A stretch of 64,000 nt of DNA from Lactarius indigo (Eukaryota > Basidiomycota > Agaricomycetes > Russulales > Russulaceae): the NCBI GenBank assembly GCA_025766275.1, contig JAFKAC010000013.1, positions 1,426,001-1,490,000 of the forward strand. The letters are read 5' to 3'. A program made the translations under genes and the position numbers. The notes under the pieces were generated by a model, which saw only the letters and a program-made list of their open reading frames with translations, was not told where the DNA came from and made no database searches. Below, one piece after another: positions 1 to 10,541 of the stretch. Each line of letters opens with the position of its first letter. Within the stretch, counting starts at the first letter, position 1.

Positions 1-1467
1 AGTGGAGCGCCTAGGTCCATCTACCTCCGCAGTGGAGGGTGGGTTGGTGTGGTCTTCAGGAGACTGTGGTAGCAATGGTGCACTTTCATCAGTTTCCAAA
101 GATGTCACACCGGTGCCGGGCTTCAGCGTTCTTGGCTGGTCATTGAGATGCTCTACAAAGGTGACATGGTAAGAGTCAATGATTCGTCCGCTTTCTCGAT
201 GCCAGTATTGATACACTTTAGCGTTGGGTGAATATCCTATGAGCACGCATTCCACCGACTTCACTGCAATTTTTGGGTTGCTTGTGCTGATCAGGACGTA
301 GGCGTGGCAGCCAATCTTGCATAAGTGGGACAGTGAAGGGTGAGTGCTGAACCAGAGCTCATAGGGGGTGCGATTGTTTGCCAATTTCGATGCAGTGAGG
401 GTGGAGAGGTAGGATGCGCTCAGAATGAATTCATCCCACATGTTCAGAGGGGCGTTGCATGACAGGTGCATCACTTGCGCTTTGTTCATGAGGGTTCGGT
501 GTAGCCTTTCAATGCGGCTGTTTTGTGCTAAGGTGTGGGGAGCTGTCAGCTGATGGGTTATGCCCTTCTCAGCGCACCAATGGGCCATTTCATTCGACCA
601 TAGTTCCCCATTGTTGGTGACAAGATAGCACAGCTTTTCGCCACATTGTGCTTCAGCTGCAGCAAGCCATTCACATAGCGCTTGTGATGCATCTGACTTA
701 GCCTTCAGGAGGCACGTCCAATGATAACCCAAGAAATCATCAATGATATTCATGACGTATAGACAGCCAGACTGTGAGCTAACAGATTGGGGTCCAGTGA
801 GGTTGATGTGAACATGGCCGAGCCATCTGTCCACCTTTCTCCCTTCACGTGTCTTTGGTACAGGATGGTGAGTCTGTTTGCCGTGAATACAAGCGTCACA
901 GGCCTGCAGAGTGAGTGAAAGATCGACTGGCATACCTGTGACAATGCCATTTTGTGCCATGTCAAGCACTGTTCGGAAGTTCGCGTGACCAAGACGTCGG
1001 TGCCATGTTTCGAGATTGGGTGTAATGGAGAGGCTTGGCAGTGTGATGGCGGGTTCAATGGACATGGTTTGGGATTGGATGGAGCTGGGAAGGACGTAGA
1101 GGTGAGAGGGGTTTCGCATGCAGTCTGCTAGTTTGTTGCTGGAGTTATGATCAAAGACGGAGCAAGTACCCTGTTCAAAGCTCAAGCAGTAACCAGAGTC
1201 ATCCAGATGGCTGACAGAGATTAGACGAATGCCGGCAGTGGGAGCATATAGGACATTGTGGAGCGTGAGACATGCATTGGTTTCAGGGAGGAGGATGTTA
1301 ATACTTCCTATTCCCGTGGTGGAGACCAATGAGTTGCCGACTCCAGTGATTGTTTGGGGTTCTATGGACACCAGATCATGGAAGTCTGACCTGACACAGG
1401 AGATATGTGTTGACGCTCCGGAGTCTAGATACAGCGGCAGTTCCTCTGGTGTTACAATCACAACTGG
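1..1467 (-). pseudogene. Copia-1 pol: protease, GAG-pre-integrase and integrase
   Basis: The frame is open from about 1467 to the left edge. In order it encodes a retroviral-type aspartic protease (LDSGAS near 1411-1425), a GAG-pre-integrase zinc domain (HRRLGHANF, then CDACIHGKQ), and the integrase core ending in an ERLHRTLMNKAQ-type motif, followed by the integrase C-terminal region with LIGYSPNAKVYQYW. Integrase would join element DNA to the chromosome in the nucleus. The enzyme looks dead: the first catalytic Asp is Asn (HINLTGP, about 802-804) and the second is also Asn (VTNNGE, 613-615); only the Glu remains. Both changes fit G-to-A at a CpG. With the 1468-1925 insert and one 5-bp duplicate removed, this frame is continuous with the gag frame. 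Confidence 0.85.
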
Positions 1468-1925
1468 TTATGACTACGGACCGACTCAGTATTAGTCATG
1501 GACATTTACATCGTATCAGTCAGCATAGTAGTACACATGTGATTGTGGCTCATGTATGACTCATTCCTAGGATAGTGGTACTAGGGTTCGAGCTAGTTAC
1601 GCTATAGGTTTCTTACTGTTCTAGCGGCGCTTTAAAGCCTGCGCGTATCTGTATAAGTAGTCACTTTAGAAGACCAAGAACCTCATCTTGGTCTTCTTCA
1701 ATCCACCATCTGATTCACCTCTTGTCTTGCCTTAGCCTCGAACTAAGAGCATCTCCACTACTATCCACCAAGGGATAGCACTTCTTCATCTTCGCTGCAG
1801 TGTGTGCCAGTGGGCCCCTGTTCAGCTTGCATTGGGTTGATACGAAGTCCCCATTCGCCAGACTTTCGCTAAGTCGATTACGCCTTTCTGAGTCCAAGTC
1901 AGACTGACGCCAGTGGAGTGTAACA
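1468..1925 (+). repeat. probable solo LTR inserted at the Copia-1 gag/protease boundary
   Basis: A 458-bp non-coding block splits an otherwise continuous gag-pol frame. It is flanked by ACTGG (1463-1467) and TCTGG (1926-1930), a 4-of-5 match expected of a decayed TSD. The block ends in GTGTAACA and contains TATAAGTAG near 1650, as LTRs here do; its first two bases (expected TG) appear lost. Removing block plus one duplicate rejoins the frame. No second copy is seen in the window, so the family is unknown. Confidence 0.6.
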
Positions 1926-3353
1926 TCTGGCTTGAGGGCCAGAAGGCTGACCTCGGTTGCAGCCAGTAGCATTGTTGCTGTGTCGATCAGAGCATCTCCG
2001 CTCCCCCAGTCGGGGTTACTGTTTCTGAGTGCCCAGTCATCGTATTCCCCCTCATCGGCAGCAGTCATTGCCATGCTGACTGCCATGCTTACATCTGCAA
2101 TTGCAGCGTGTGCCATTTCTGGTTTCAGCTGGTATCTGACACCGTTGATCCATACAGTGCCGTCAGTTTCAATCTTCAGCAAGGGATTGGTGCCAGCGCT
2201 GCTTTGATTGGTGCTGGTGTTTCCTTGACTGGTGCTGGCATTGTTGGGCTGCGGCCGAATTTGTGCGGGGTCTTGGAGTGCATGCTGCCGTGCTATTGCG
2301 TTGAGATGGGAATAACCTTCCATCATGCCTCTGGGAGAAATGCAGAATTTGATGGAGTGGCTGGCTCATTTGCAGTTGGGGCAGATATTGGCATGAGGTG
2401 GTACTGAAGTGGGTAGCGCGAGGGGGGACGAGGTTGCAGCGGCGGAGGGTGCGATGGACGGCGTTACTGCTGGGAAGATCATGTGATCCGTGGTCTGGGT
2501 TGCTTGCATCTCGTAGAAGAAGTTCATCCAGTGCTCCAGTGCCTCCAGAGTGATAGTTCCATCCATCAGCGCAGGCACAAGGGCTTTGTGCACCGATGGG
2601 TGTGTCACTCTGATGTTTATCAGGGCAAATAGGAGGGCCAGTCTTCCTTTCCACCTGGTATATGAGATCCTGGAGGTGCACCATGGTTGAGTCAAAGTTC
2701 ATTGGAGTGGTTTTGAACTTGATCTGCATCATGTGCTGGATGAGTTGTATTTGTGTGAGTCTGCTGCGTTTCTCATGATGTTGATGTAGGGACTTGAACG
2801 CTTCTGCTGATGTGATGCAGTTGGCAATGTACTGGGATTCGGATGAAAACATGTGGGATTGCATGTACCCAAGTATCATGCGATCATTTCCACACCAGGC
2901 GTTGTAGCCCGACCGATCTGTCCAGTAATCTGGGCAAATTAGCAGCCCGTGTGGATACATGTTGAGTTGTGCCATTTCGAGTGAGGTTAGCACTTCCTGT
3001 GACCACTCCAGCCAATTGTTGGCATTGAGAGAGAGACATAGATCATTGGGCCATGAGGGTATGCTGGCCATTGTCTCCATTTTGATGAGGGGTCTGTCCT
3101 CCAGCTCCGTATATCAGCTTTGAGATGTATGGAAAGGGTGGCGCAGAGGATATTGTGGGAAGGGCGGCCTCAAATCGTATGGTTCGGGGCTGTCCTCATC
3201 ATCATCGATGTTGAAGATGTGGGGCGGTGGACCCCTGGGAGGTGGAGGTGTGATGAATGGATTCCTGCTGCCTGCAGCAGATCTCATGGTGGGTCCGGAT
3301 CGGTAATTGGAGGTTGTTAATGTCGGGAGAGTGCTGGCAAAGGGACTGGACAT
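1926..3353 (-). pseudogene. Copia-1 gag (decayed)
   Basis: Structural (capsid/nucleocapsid) protein of the element. The likely start is the ATG near 3353 (MSSPFAST), giving a Pro-rich N-terminus, an acidic stretch IDDDEDSPEP, and from about 3080 a copia-type gag region with NANNWLEWSQEVLTSLEMA. There is an in-frame TGA near 3115, a frameshift near 2620-2640, and a TGA at 2366-2368 inside the only zinc knuckle, which otherwise fits CX2CX4HX4C exactly (CPNCK-stop-ASHSIKFC). The frame then runs to the solo LTR at 1925. Both stops are TGA, compatible with CGA or TGG ancestors. Confidence 0.75.
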
Positions 3354-3610
3354 GTTGTTCAGACAGGAGATTAGACGACAGACAGTGATGGGTGGGGTGA
3401 CGATCCACAGATACAGTAGTCCACGAGACAGAAGACGAGGAAGGGACGACAGTCCACAAGACAAAGACGATAAAAAGGTGGGGACAGTGGTCCACAGAAG
3501 ACAGACAGGATATGGCGAAGAGGTACAGGCAGATGTTTCTCAATGAGGTACAGGTTTGAGAAGTGGTGCAATGAGTTCAGATGTCTGGCGTGGGAGGTGG
3601 GTCGGTTAGT
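3354..3610 (-). other. Copia-1 untranslated leader
   Basis: Sequence between the primer-binding site and the gag start; the minus-strand reading frames in it have no recognisable domain. The segment is rich in short GT/GTCC repeats. I see no separate gene. Confidence 0.5.
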
Positions 3611-3624
3611 CAGGGCCCATAACC
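3611..3624 (-). other. Copia-1 primer-binding site (initiator tRNA-Met anticodon arm type)
   Basis: On the minus strand GGTTATGGGCCCTG directly follows the LTR. It is complementary to the anticodon stem-loop of eukaryotic initiator tRNA-Met (CUGGGCCCAUAACC), the half-tRNA priming known from Drosophila copia. The same motif follows the Copia-2 LTR at 48962-48976. Confidence 0.8.
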
Positions 3625-3899
3625 TATTAAACCCTAAAGAGCGTCTCCTCAGTGTCTGAGTACAAGATGAACTAATATCGGCTACAAACCTAAAGAGAGT
3701 CTATCAATAACAGAGTGAGAAAAACATTAGGTGAGCAACAACATAAGGCACGCTTACCTCCTCAGCATCTGAGTACAAGATGAACTGAGGAGGGGAAAAA
3801 GTATCATATGAGTAATTATAATGGGGTATTTGTTTATGAATACCGAAACCAAAACAGTCTGAATACAGAAATTGCAATACCCAATTTCGCTAGTCTTCA
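3625..3899 (-). repeat. Copia-1 5' LTR
   Basis: Minus-strand LTR of about 275 bp beginning TGAAGACTAG at 3899 and ending TTTAATA at 3625, where a canonical CA end would have become TA by one C-to-T change. It abuts the primer-binding site on one side and breaks the Gypsy-1 LTR on the other (adjacent CAGGG at 3900-3904 is the expected TSD copy; its partner is outside the window). It contains two copies of a CTCCTCAG...GAGTACAAGATGAACT motif (about 3650 and 3760). Confidence 0.75.
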
Positions 3900-4020
3900 C
3901 AGGGTGTGCGATAGGAACTGATGAAATGTATAGTCCATGTAGTCATACAGGGCTTGTAGAGTGTTGGGAATGGGATGGTAAGTAAAGGAAAGAATGAGTC
4001 TGAGTAAAGAATTTGTAACA
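3900..4020 (-). repeat. Gypsy-1 3' LTR, first 121 bp
   Basis: On the minus strand it begins TGTTACAAATTCTTTACT at 4020, matching the starts of the Gypsy-1 5' LTR and both Gypsy-5 LTRs, and is cut at 3900 by Copia-1. Confidence 0.85.
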
Positions 4021-4036
4021 TTACCCCCTGTTCAGG
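4021..4036 (-). other. Gypsy-1 polypurine tract
   Basis: Minus-strand AACAGGGGGTAA directly precedes the 3' LTR, the expected plus-strand primer for reverse transcription. The aligned Gypsy-5 tract reads AGATGGGGGGTAA. Confidence 0.75.
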
Positions 4037-4041
4037 CTTGA

Positions 4042-4538
4042 TGTCACGCTTGCCGGGAGTGTTTGGTTGTTCAAAGGGTCAGTGGATCTGATCTCCTCCA
4101 CTTGCAGGAGGTGGGGCTAAGTGCGGTTCTTAGTGTCGCAATTGGAGCTTGAGTCAGCCATCTGAGAGGGAGGGAAGACTCAGGCCTTGGATACAGACAG
4201 GTGAGTAGACTTAGGGTCTACTCTCCATGCCGCATTGTGCTTAAATACATCTTCTAAAGGTGACATCACCTTGTCTGACAGAATAGGTATCTACAGAACT
4301 AGGAGTGCGTAGGGTTAACAGAGATGATCAATGGTAGAGAGGCAATGGGGCCAGCCCATGAGGGAGAAGGGGAAAGAGTTGGTAACAAGGGTAACAAGAG
4401 GTGTGTATGTTCAGAAATAAAGAAGTGGTCAGCATGGCAGGGAGAATAATAGTGTGCTCTTGGAAACAGGTGTGAGAATGGTGTCATAGGGGAACACTAA
4501 GGGAGCATGAACACGGAAAGAAGGGCCAAGGTGTAACA
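4042..4538 (-). repeat. Gypsy-2 3' LTR
   Basis: 497 bp, TGTCACGCTTGCC at the left end and GGTGTAACA at the right end in plus orientation; near-identical to 49948-50444. On the minus strand it has a TATTTAAG TATA-like box and the self-priming sequence AAGTCTACTCA about 36 bp further on. Confidence 0.92.
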
Positions 4539-4552
4539 TCACCCCCCACTTG
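4539..4552 (-). other. Gypsy-2 polypurine tract
   Basis: Minus-strand CAAGTGGGGGGTGA immediately upstream of the 3' LTR, with the usual G run for second-strand priming. Confidence 0.78.
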
Positions 4553-4793
4553 ACTGGTGCTGCCCTCAGCGCCACACAATGTTGCAAAGGGGGGCCGAAG
4601 CCTTTGTCTGCCGCATCAGAATGGGGATGTGGCATTGTTTCCAGATCTTCTGCACTGCCTTGGCTGCACAAAGTTGGGCTCTTATAACCTTGGCTTCCAA
4701 CCAATGTGCCCACGCTCGCTGTTGGTAGTCTTTGATCCTCTTCTGGCAGTACCGTTCCTCTTGTCTTTGCAGTTGATATCATTCAAAGTTGGC

Positions 4794-5351
4794 TCAAACA
4801 CCAAGGTCCTCAAGGATAAGGAGCCATGGTAAGAGGGCATCTTGATCCAGGTTTGCGGGGCATAGGGTTTCTTCAAAGTCACACAGCCAATCGTCGGGTT
4901 GTCCTGGCTGAGGTTGAGTGTACAGGTTGATGTGGATGGGAATCTCTTCTTCTTCGTTGGCCACCAGGAGGTGCAGGATCGTGCTGTGTATGACCTGTGC
5001 ATACAGTGGGACATGTGAGCCTGGGTGTCGATCCATTGTAAGGACAAGCTCAGGGAATTGAGTGAGCAACTCTGCCATTACTGTCCAAAAGCCTTTGAGC
5101 AGCATTTGAGCGGTGACAGAATGGTTGTGGAGGTTGGTATAGGAAGGTGATGATGACAGGCTGATTGTCAAGTCAACAATCATGTCAATCAGGGGTAGTT
5201 GAGCAATAAGGTTGGTCGGGGAGGTGCAAAGGAGGTGGAGAGTCTCAGACATTTCCCAAGGGGCATAGAGAGGGTTTGATGGTGATTTGTCGATGAGCTG
5301 GGCTTGTTTTATTTGAGGACTTGTGTGGGCATCTGATTGCTTGATCACCAT
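4794..5351 (-). CDS. Gypsy-2 ORF3, post-chromodomain protein of unknown function
   Basis: A 185-codon frame starting right after the integrase chromodomain. It is leucine-rich, with an acidic NEEEEIP stretch near its centre and LCDFEETLCPANLDQD near its end. I recognise no domain. It does not resemble ORF3 of Gypsy-1/3/5 and has no zinc knuckle. Another frame (to about 4682) continues beyond its stop with basic residues (CKDKRNGTARRGSKTTNSER), so the original protein may have been longer and frameshifted. Length without a stop in a stop-riddled element suggests it was coding, but shared composition alone cannot prove it. Confidence 0.5.
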   Translation of the reverse strand: MVIKQSDAHTSPQIKQAQLIDKSPSNPLYAPWEMSETLHLLCTSPTNLIAQLPLIDMIVDLTISLSSSPSYTNLHNHSVTAQMLLKGFWTVMAELLTQFPELVLTMDRHPGSHVPLYAQVIHSTILHLLVANEEEEIPIHINLYTQPQPGQPDDWLCDFEETLCPANLDQDALLPWLLILEDLGV

Positions 5352-7966
5352 GGGGTGTCAACAGTAAAACTCCACACATTTGGGCACGTGTACATTAGTA
5401 TGGGCCTCCCAGGAGTTCTCAGAAGATGGGTAGCCAAGCCATTTGACAAGGTACTGCAGGATGTGATTACATCCAAACTGCCTTGCATCGATGATGTGTT
5501 CGACTTCATACTCCTCTTGCCCTTCCACCAGGTCTGGGGGCAGTCTGGTGTAGTTCTCACCATGAGCGCTTGTCTCTAGGTAAGGTGTCAGTGTGTTGAC
5601 GTGGAAGACATCATGTATTTTCCATGAAGCTGGGAGGGTCAGTTGATACGTGACTGGGACACATGTCTTTTGATGAGGAATGGACCATGTCATCGCAGAG
5701 CAAACTTCTGAGTCTAGTAGTTAGCGGGGATGTTTGTGGCTTCCAGCCAGACCTTGTCCCCTTCATTGAAGCGTTGTGGGATCTTTTCCAGGTCAAATGG
5801 TTGGGCAATGAGGATTCACTGGGCCCTGGCTCACCCCTCCTTGATCTTTTCAAGTCACTTTTCTAGTGCTGGTGTGTTAGTAGGGTTGTCATTGATCACC
5901 ACAAGCATGTCAGCTCCAAACAGGAGTTGGTGTGGGCTCAGTTTGGTCACATCGTGGGGTCAGGTGTTGTGGGCATATTCTGCGATCAGGACATAACTTG
6001 TCCATTGTTCAGGTTCTTCGGCTACCCAGTTCCTCAGGTATTGCTCCACCCATTGGTTGAGCTGTTCTGTTTGTCCGTCTGTGCATGGATGAAATGTGGT
6101 ACTGATATTTTGCTGGGTGTGTACAAGTTGGCACACCTTGTGCACAAATTGGGACGTAAAACAGGGGTCTCTGTCGGAGATGACTCATTGGGGAATTCCA
6201 AACCATGGGAACAAATGTATGAACCAAAGCGTTGCAACACCTTCTGCCGTGATCGTGGTTTTGCATGGGATGAACTTTGCAGCTTTTGAGCATCCTTGGT
6301 CAATGATGGTGAGGATCATGTTTTTTCCATTTGATCTGGGTAGGTCCATGATTAGGTCTAGTGATATTGATTGAAAGGGGCCTTCTTCTGCGGGCACATT
6401 GAACCAGTATATCGGTGCATGTTTTTTTCTCAGTCTTGGTTTGTTCTGTTGACACTGGGCACAGCTGGTGACGTACTCGAATACGAACTTACACAGGCTG
6501 GGGCCCTTGCATTCTTTGCTGATGAGTCTCCAGGTGTTGAGCTTGCCTGGATGTCCCGCCAGCAGGTGGTTGTGAAATCACTGTAGGAAGGCCCACTGGA
6601 GACTTGAGTTGTTAGGTATGTGTGTCTTAGTCACTGTCCACATCATTTTGATAAACATTCTTGCAGGCAGCAGGACAACATTGTCATTTTTGTTGTTGCC
6701 TTGGGAGTAATCTGGCCTTCGTGACAGTTGGTCAGCAACAACATTTGTATGCCCCAGGATGTGTCATATTGCAAGGTCGCAGTCTGCCAATTCTAAGTGC
6801 CATCACGCTTGTTGAGTGTTGACGTGCTGTGGTTGCTGGAAATATTCTAGGCTTCGATGGTCGGTGTGTACTTCAATCATATGTGGGGTCCTGAGTAGGT
6901 GGTGTTGCCACGTTCTTAACACTCTTATGACCACATATAGTTCTCAGTTGTATATGCTCCAGTTGCGTTCCATCCCAGTCAGCGTGTGGGACATGAAGGT
7001 GACCAGGTGGAGGCGTCCATTTTCATCTCTGACTGCGTATCCTAATGCATCGGTCTGGACAATGAATGGTTTGCTGTGGTCCACTTGGACAAGCATGGGT
7101 TGTTTCATGACTGCCTCCTTGAGGGTCTCGAAGGTGTTCTAGCATTCTTCGGTCCATTCCCACTGTTGGGTTTTGCTTGTGAGTCGATTGAGTGGCTTGG
7201 CCAATTTTCCAAAGTCTTTGATGAATTTTCAATAGAAGTTGCAGACCCCAAGGAAGCCTCAGACTTCCTTGACACAACATGGTGTTGGCCACTTGGCAAT
7301 CCCTTCAATCTTGATGGGGTCCATTCAGATTCTTCCTGGCTCGAGGATCATCCCCAGGTATTTGATCTTTTGTTGTTCAAAGTGGCACTTTGTCAGATCT
7401 AGGTATAGGTCATGTTCCACCAGTCACTTCAACATGTGATGAACATATTGTCAATGTTGCACAATGTCATCCCCAGTGGCAATGAGCAGGTCGTCCATGT
7501 AAATTGTCAGCCATCCTTCATCAATTTCTTCTCGAAATATTGAGTTCATCATTGATTGGAACGTTGCTGATGAGTTTGTGAGCCTGAAATACATCACCTG
7601 TGGTTTGAACAACCCTTGATTGGTCTTGAATGCTGCCTTCCACATGTCTTCATCGCAGATACACACATTATTATATCCCCACCGTATGTCAAATTTCGTG
7701 AACAAGGTAGCATCCTTTATTCAATCGATCAGTTCCAAGATTAACAGTAGAGGGTATTGGTTTTTTATGGTCCATTTGTTGAGCTGTCAGTAATCTTGCA
7801 CAGGTCACAGCTTCCCATTCTTCTTTTTGATGAAGAAGAAGGGACTTGCATAAGGGGACTTACTTGGTTTGATGTACCCTTTGTTTAGATGGTTGTCAAG
7901 GAACTCCTGTAGGGCCTCTTGTTCTCTGGGTCCCAGTGGGTACGTCTTGCAGTCGAGTGTCATAGG
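5352..7966 (-). pseudogene. Gypsy-2 pol: RT, RNase H, integrase, chromodomain
   Basis: Minus-strand order: RT N-terminus ([19 protein letters not shown], about 7810-7900), RT core with the only intact DIRWGYNN arginine in the window (7682-7684) and catalytic YMDD (about 7490-7505), RNase H with VTFMSHTLTGMERNW, an H2C2 zinc region, integrase core with LDLIMDLP, VISDRDP and a TDGQTEQLNQW Glu motif (all three acidic residues present), and a chromodomain (EEYEVEHIIDARQ...LVKWLGYPSSENSWE, about 5380-5480) that would target integration to chromatin. More than ten in-frame TGA codons interrupt it, mostly where relatives have Arg or Trp. Confidence 0.88.
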
Positions 7967-8534
7967 TGTTGATAAGTGACCCTTGTGCACTTAGCGGCTC
8001 GTATGGACCGGACTAGCAGCATGGACTGCTTTAGATTAGATATACAGGACTTGTAGATTAGATATAATTTGATCTGTACAATCTGGACTTATCATTGCAT
8101 CATACATGACATCACTGTATTTCTATGACATCATACATCTGGACTCTGCATTGTATAACGCCTTTGTACTTTCCTTTGTTCCATACTTAGCTTTATTCTT
8201 ATTATGATGTCACTATGATATCATTTACTTCTGGACTCTCCTTATTCTTTCTTCCCTTGTTTTAGAACGTCCACTCCCTTGTCCGTTTGTAGAACAATAC
8301 TTCCTTGTACTACGTGACCTAGTGTTACATCCCTTATACAGTGTCACTACCAGAAAGTGTATAAGTAGAGTACCATGTATGCTCCTGGTCCACATCAGTT
8401 CTCACTGCTTGTGTGCCAGACACTTCTGCTTCACTTGCTTGACACAACCCTCTGCTGCTATTCAGCTGCCTCCAGTATCTCACCACAGTCTACTTTGTCA
8501 CTGTGAGTATTGGTTATGTCCTTGCTGTTCATCA
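7967..8534 (+). repeat. solo LTR of the Copia-2 family (568 bp, short form)
   Basis: Begins TGTTGATAAGTGACC, ends GCTGTTCATCA, flanked by ATAGG at 7962-7966 and 8535-8539. TATAAGTAG at 8360-8368 marks the promoter and sets the orientation as plus. It lies between protease and RT of Gypsy-2; removal restores the frame. It lacks the 52-55 bp GT...CAG unit present in six other copies. Confidence 0.93.
8360..8368 (+). promoter_or_regulatory. TATA box of Copia-2-family LTR (representative)
   Basis: TATAAGTAG, followed about 30 bp later by CACATCAGTTCTCAC, the probable transcription start. The same box is found in every full-length copy of this LTR in the window. Confidence 0.65.
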
Positions 8535-9270
8535 ATAGGTGCGTCTGTCTTTAGCTTGATTGTGTGGTCCCATTCTCATTTGTCTGGGAATCGCCTGGTG
8601 GTGTCTTCATGAAAGATCTTTTCATGTTGGTGGTAGCATTTGGGTATACATTGTTGCCATGGTATGTCAGGTTCATCCTTCTGCACCTCTTCAGCCCATT
8701 GTTGCACCTGGGTGATTTTTCGCAGTTGTGTCCATCCTTTTACCTCTTTCCTGTGTTGCCACATGCATTGTATTTCTGATCTTTCTGTTTGAAGGTCAGC
8801 TCCCAGGGTCCTCAGTTTGACTTGTTGCTCAATGGTGCCTTCAGTCCAATCAATCGTGGGGTTTCCTGCCACTAGCCATGGGTATCCTAGGAGGAGGTTG
8901 TCTTCTCCTATATTGGCTACATAGAATTGAAGGATGTCTTGCTTCTGTCTGGTTCTTACTTTGAGGTCAGTGTATTCTGTTATTTGTCCTCCCTTATTGT
9001 ATGTGACATCGGCATTGCGGAGGTATCTTGGTTTTGCTAATCGACTTGTTCCTAGCTGGTGTATGCAAATAAAGTGGCTTGAGACGAAATTTTTGGTGGC
9101 CCTGCAGTCAATGAAGGCGCATATGTCAGTCTTTTTGTGTGCAGTGTTCAGAGATACTCAGATTCTGATCACATTTATCCTAGGTACAAAAACTTCTTGC
9201 ATGAATGCTGCCCGAACCTTGACTGGTAGGTTCAGGTGTCGGAAAAATCCTGTCCAGCTACATCCTTGAA
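8535..9270 (-). pseudogene. Gypsy-2 protease and linker to RT
   Basis: Minus strand. A pepsin-like protease region reads FIDCRATKNFVS where relatives have D(S/C)GAT, so the catalytic triplet has a G-to-R change; further on LLLGYPWLVAGNPTIDW is the typical second half of Ty3/gypsy proteases. The linker to RT (IPWQQCIPKCYHQHEKIFHED...RFPDKWEWDHTIKLKTDAP) joins the RT frame once the solo LTR is removed. Confidence 0.75.
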
Positions 9271-10536
9271 CACCTCATCTTGTTCCTTGGCGCTCATGGA
9301 CCAGAGTGCGGTGGCTAGCTCCCTTTTGGTCCATTGCTTGGGATTTTTGTCTTTCACTGGTGTTGTCTGTTTCTGTTCTTGTGTCTGGTTCTGTCTTGAC
9401 CGAGTGTGCTTTGGCTGGGTCTTCGTTTTGCTGGGTCATTTGTTGATTCGCTTCTCTGTTCATTTGTTCTGGGCATCTTCAGCTGAAATGGCCTTGTTTT
9501 CCACAGCCCCAGCAGTGTCCTTCTTGTTGGAGTTTCTCCTTTTCTTCCTCAGTTCAGGATGCTCTTATCCAGTCGATGTCCATGGCATCGTGGTCGTGTC
9601 TTTGTCCTTGTGTGGTGCGATTGCTGGTGAATTGTCCTTTCTGATCCCTGTGTGTTTTGAAGAAGTCCTTTTTCCACTGTTGTTCTCTGGTGATGGCTTG
9701 TATGTTGAGCCAGATTTTGTGTTGTTCTCGAGCGGCTTCGACCCATTCTCGGTACATTTCTGGTCTGTGGTACTTCATCATGTCGATCATGAGGTTGACC
9801 GGTAGTCTGTTTGCGAAGAGTCTGTGGACTGCCCTGTCATTTAGGTCATATCCTGCACACATTACAAGTGCTTTGAACATTGCTATGTAGTCGTCAAGGG
9901 CACCATCCCTCATCTTCAAACTTTGCAGATCGCTTTTGGCCCTTGTCTGCTTGGCCATGTCTGTGAATGCTGCTTCAAAGTGATTGAGGAAGAACCTCCA
10001 GACATGGCCTTGGTTGACCAGGAGTCGGCCATTGTTGATTCTCCTCAGCCAGTCCACTTGCTGTCTGACCCAGTTGGAGACTTTCTCTCCTTGACAGAAG
10101 GTGAGCATGAGTCCTGCACGTGCTACTTGGTCCCTCATCTTGGGGTGTTGGTTGTTGATTAGGCAGTATAGTTCCACAGCTTCTTTCCAGGCCTTTGCTT
10201 TGGCTCACATACTGTCAAAGACTTCGGGTGCGTTTCCTTCAAGTTTCGAGTCTGTGTGCGGCCCTTGTCCTGGATTTACTGCTGGTGGACCTCCACCCCC
10301 TCTGGGTGGACCTCTGCCACCTCTTGGGGGTCCGCCATGGCCACCTGGTGGCCCATTCCCGCTGCTAGGTGGTCCGCCGCCACTTCCTGGTTGTCTGCCA
10401 TTTGGTGTGCTTCCGTTAGGTGGTGTGTTTCCTGGCTGTCTGTCTGTTTGTTTCAGGAATGTGTGGTTGATTTGATTGCTTTGTAGTTGTGCTGCCTGTG
10501 TGAACATCTGTGTTGCCATCTGGTATTGTCCACCTT
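9271..10536 (-). pseudogene. Gypsy-2 gag, C-terminal two thirds
   Basis: Continues the gag N-terminus at 49546-49915 across Copia-2 (frame exact after removing one duplicate). It holds a Gly/Pro-rich linker (GGGPPSSGNGPPGGHGGPPR), a stop TGA near 10207, a long intact capsid-like stretch (about 9554-10177) containing KMRDGALDDYIAMFKALVMCAG, and a zinc knuckle CWGCGKQGHFS-stop-RC broken by TGA at 9479-9481. The protein would form the virus-like particle and bind element RNA. Confidence 0.82.
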
Positions 10537-10541
10537 CATTC

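Larger units (their letters stand above)
1..3899 (-). mobile_element. Copia-1, Ty1/copia retrotransposon (3' part lies outside the window)
   Basis: Read on the minus strand this element shows a 5' LTR (3625-3899), a primer-binding site (3611-3624), gag (from about 3353) and pol (protease, pre-integrase, integrase) running off the left edge; reverse transcriptase and the 3' LTR must lie outside. The domain order protease-integrase before reverse transcriptase is the Ty1/copia order. It is inserted in the 3' LTR of Gypsy-1: the Gypsy-1 LTR matches its Gypsy-5 relative up to about 3900 and then stops abruptly where this LTR begins with TG. It is itself interrupted by a 458-bp LTR-like insertion at 1468-1925. 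Confidence 0.88.

Noticed and set aside
4042..10541. A separate 5'-truncated gypsy element, with 49546-50444 as another
   Set aside because: Matching 497-bp LTRs, the same CTTGA flanks and an exact gag frame across Copia-2 show one element.
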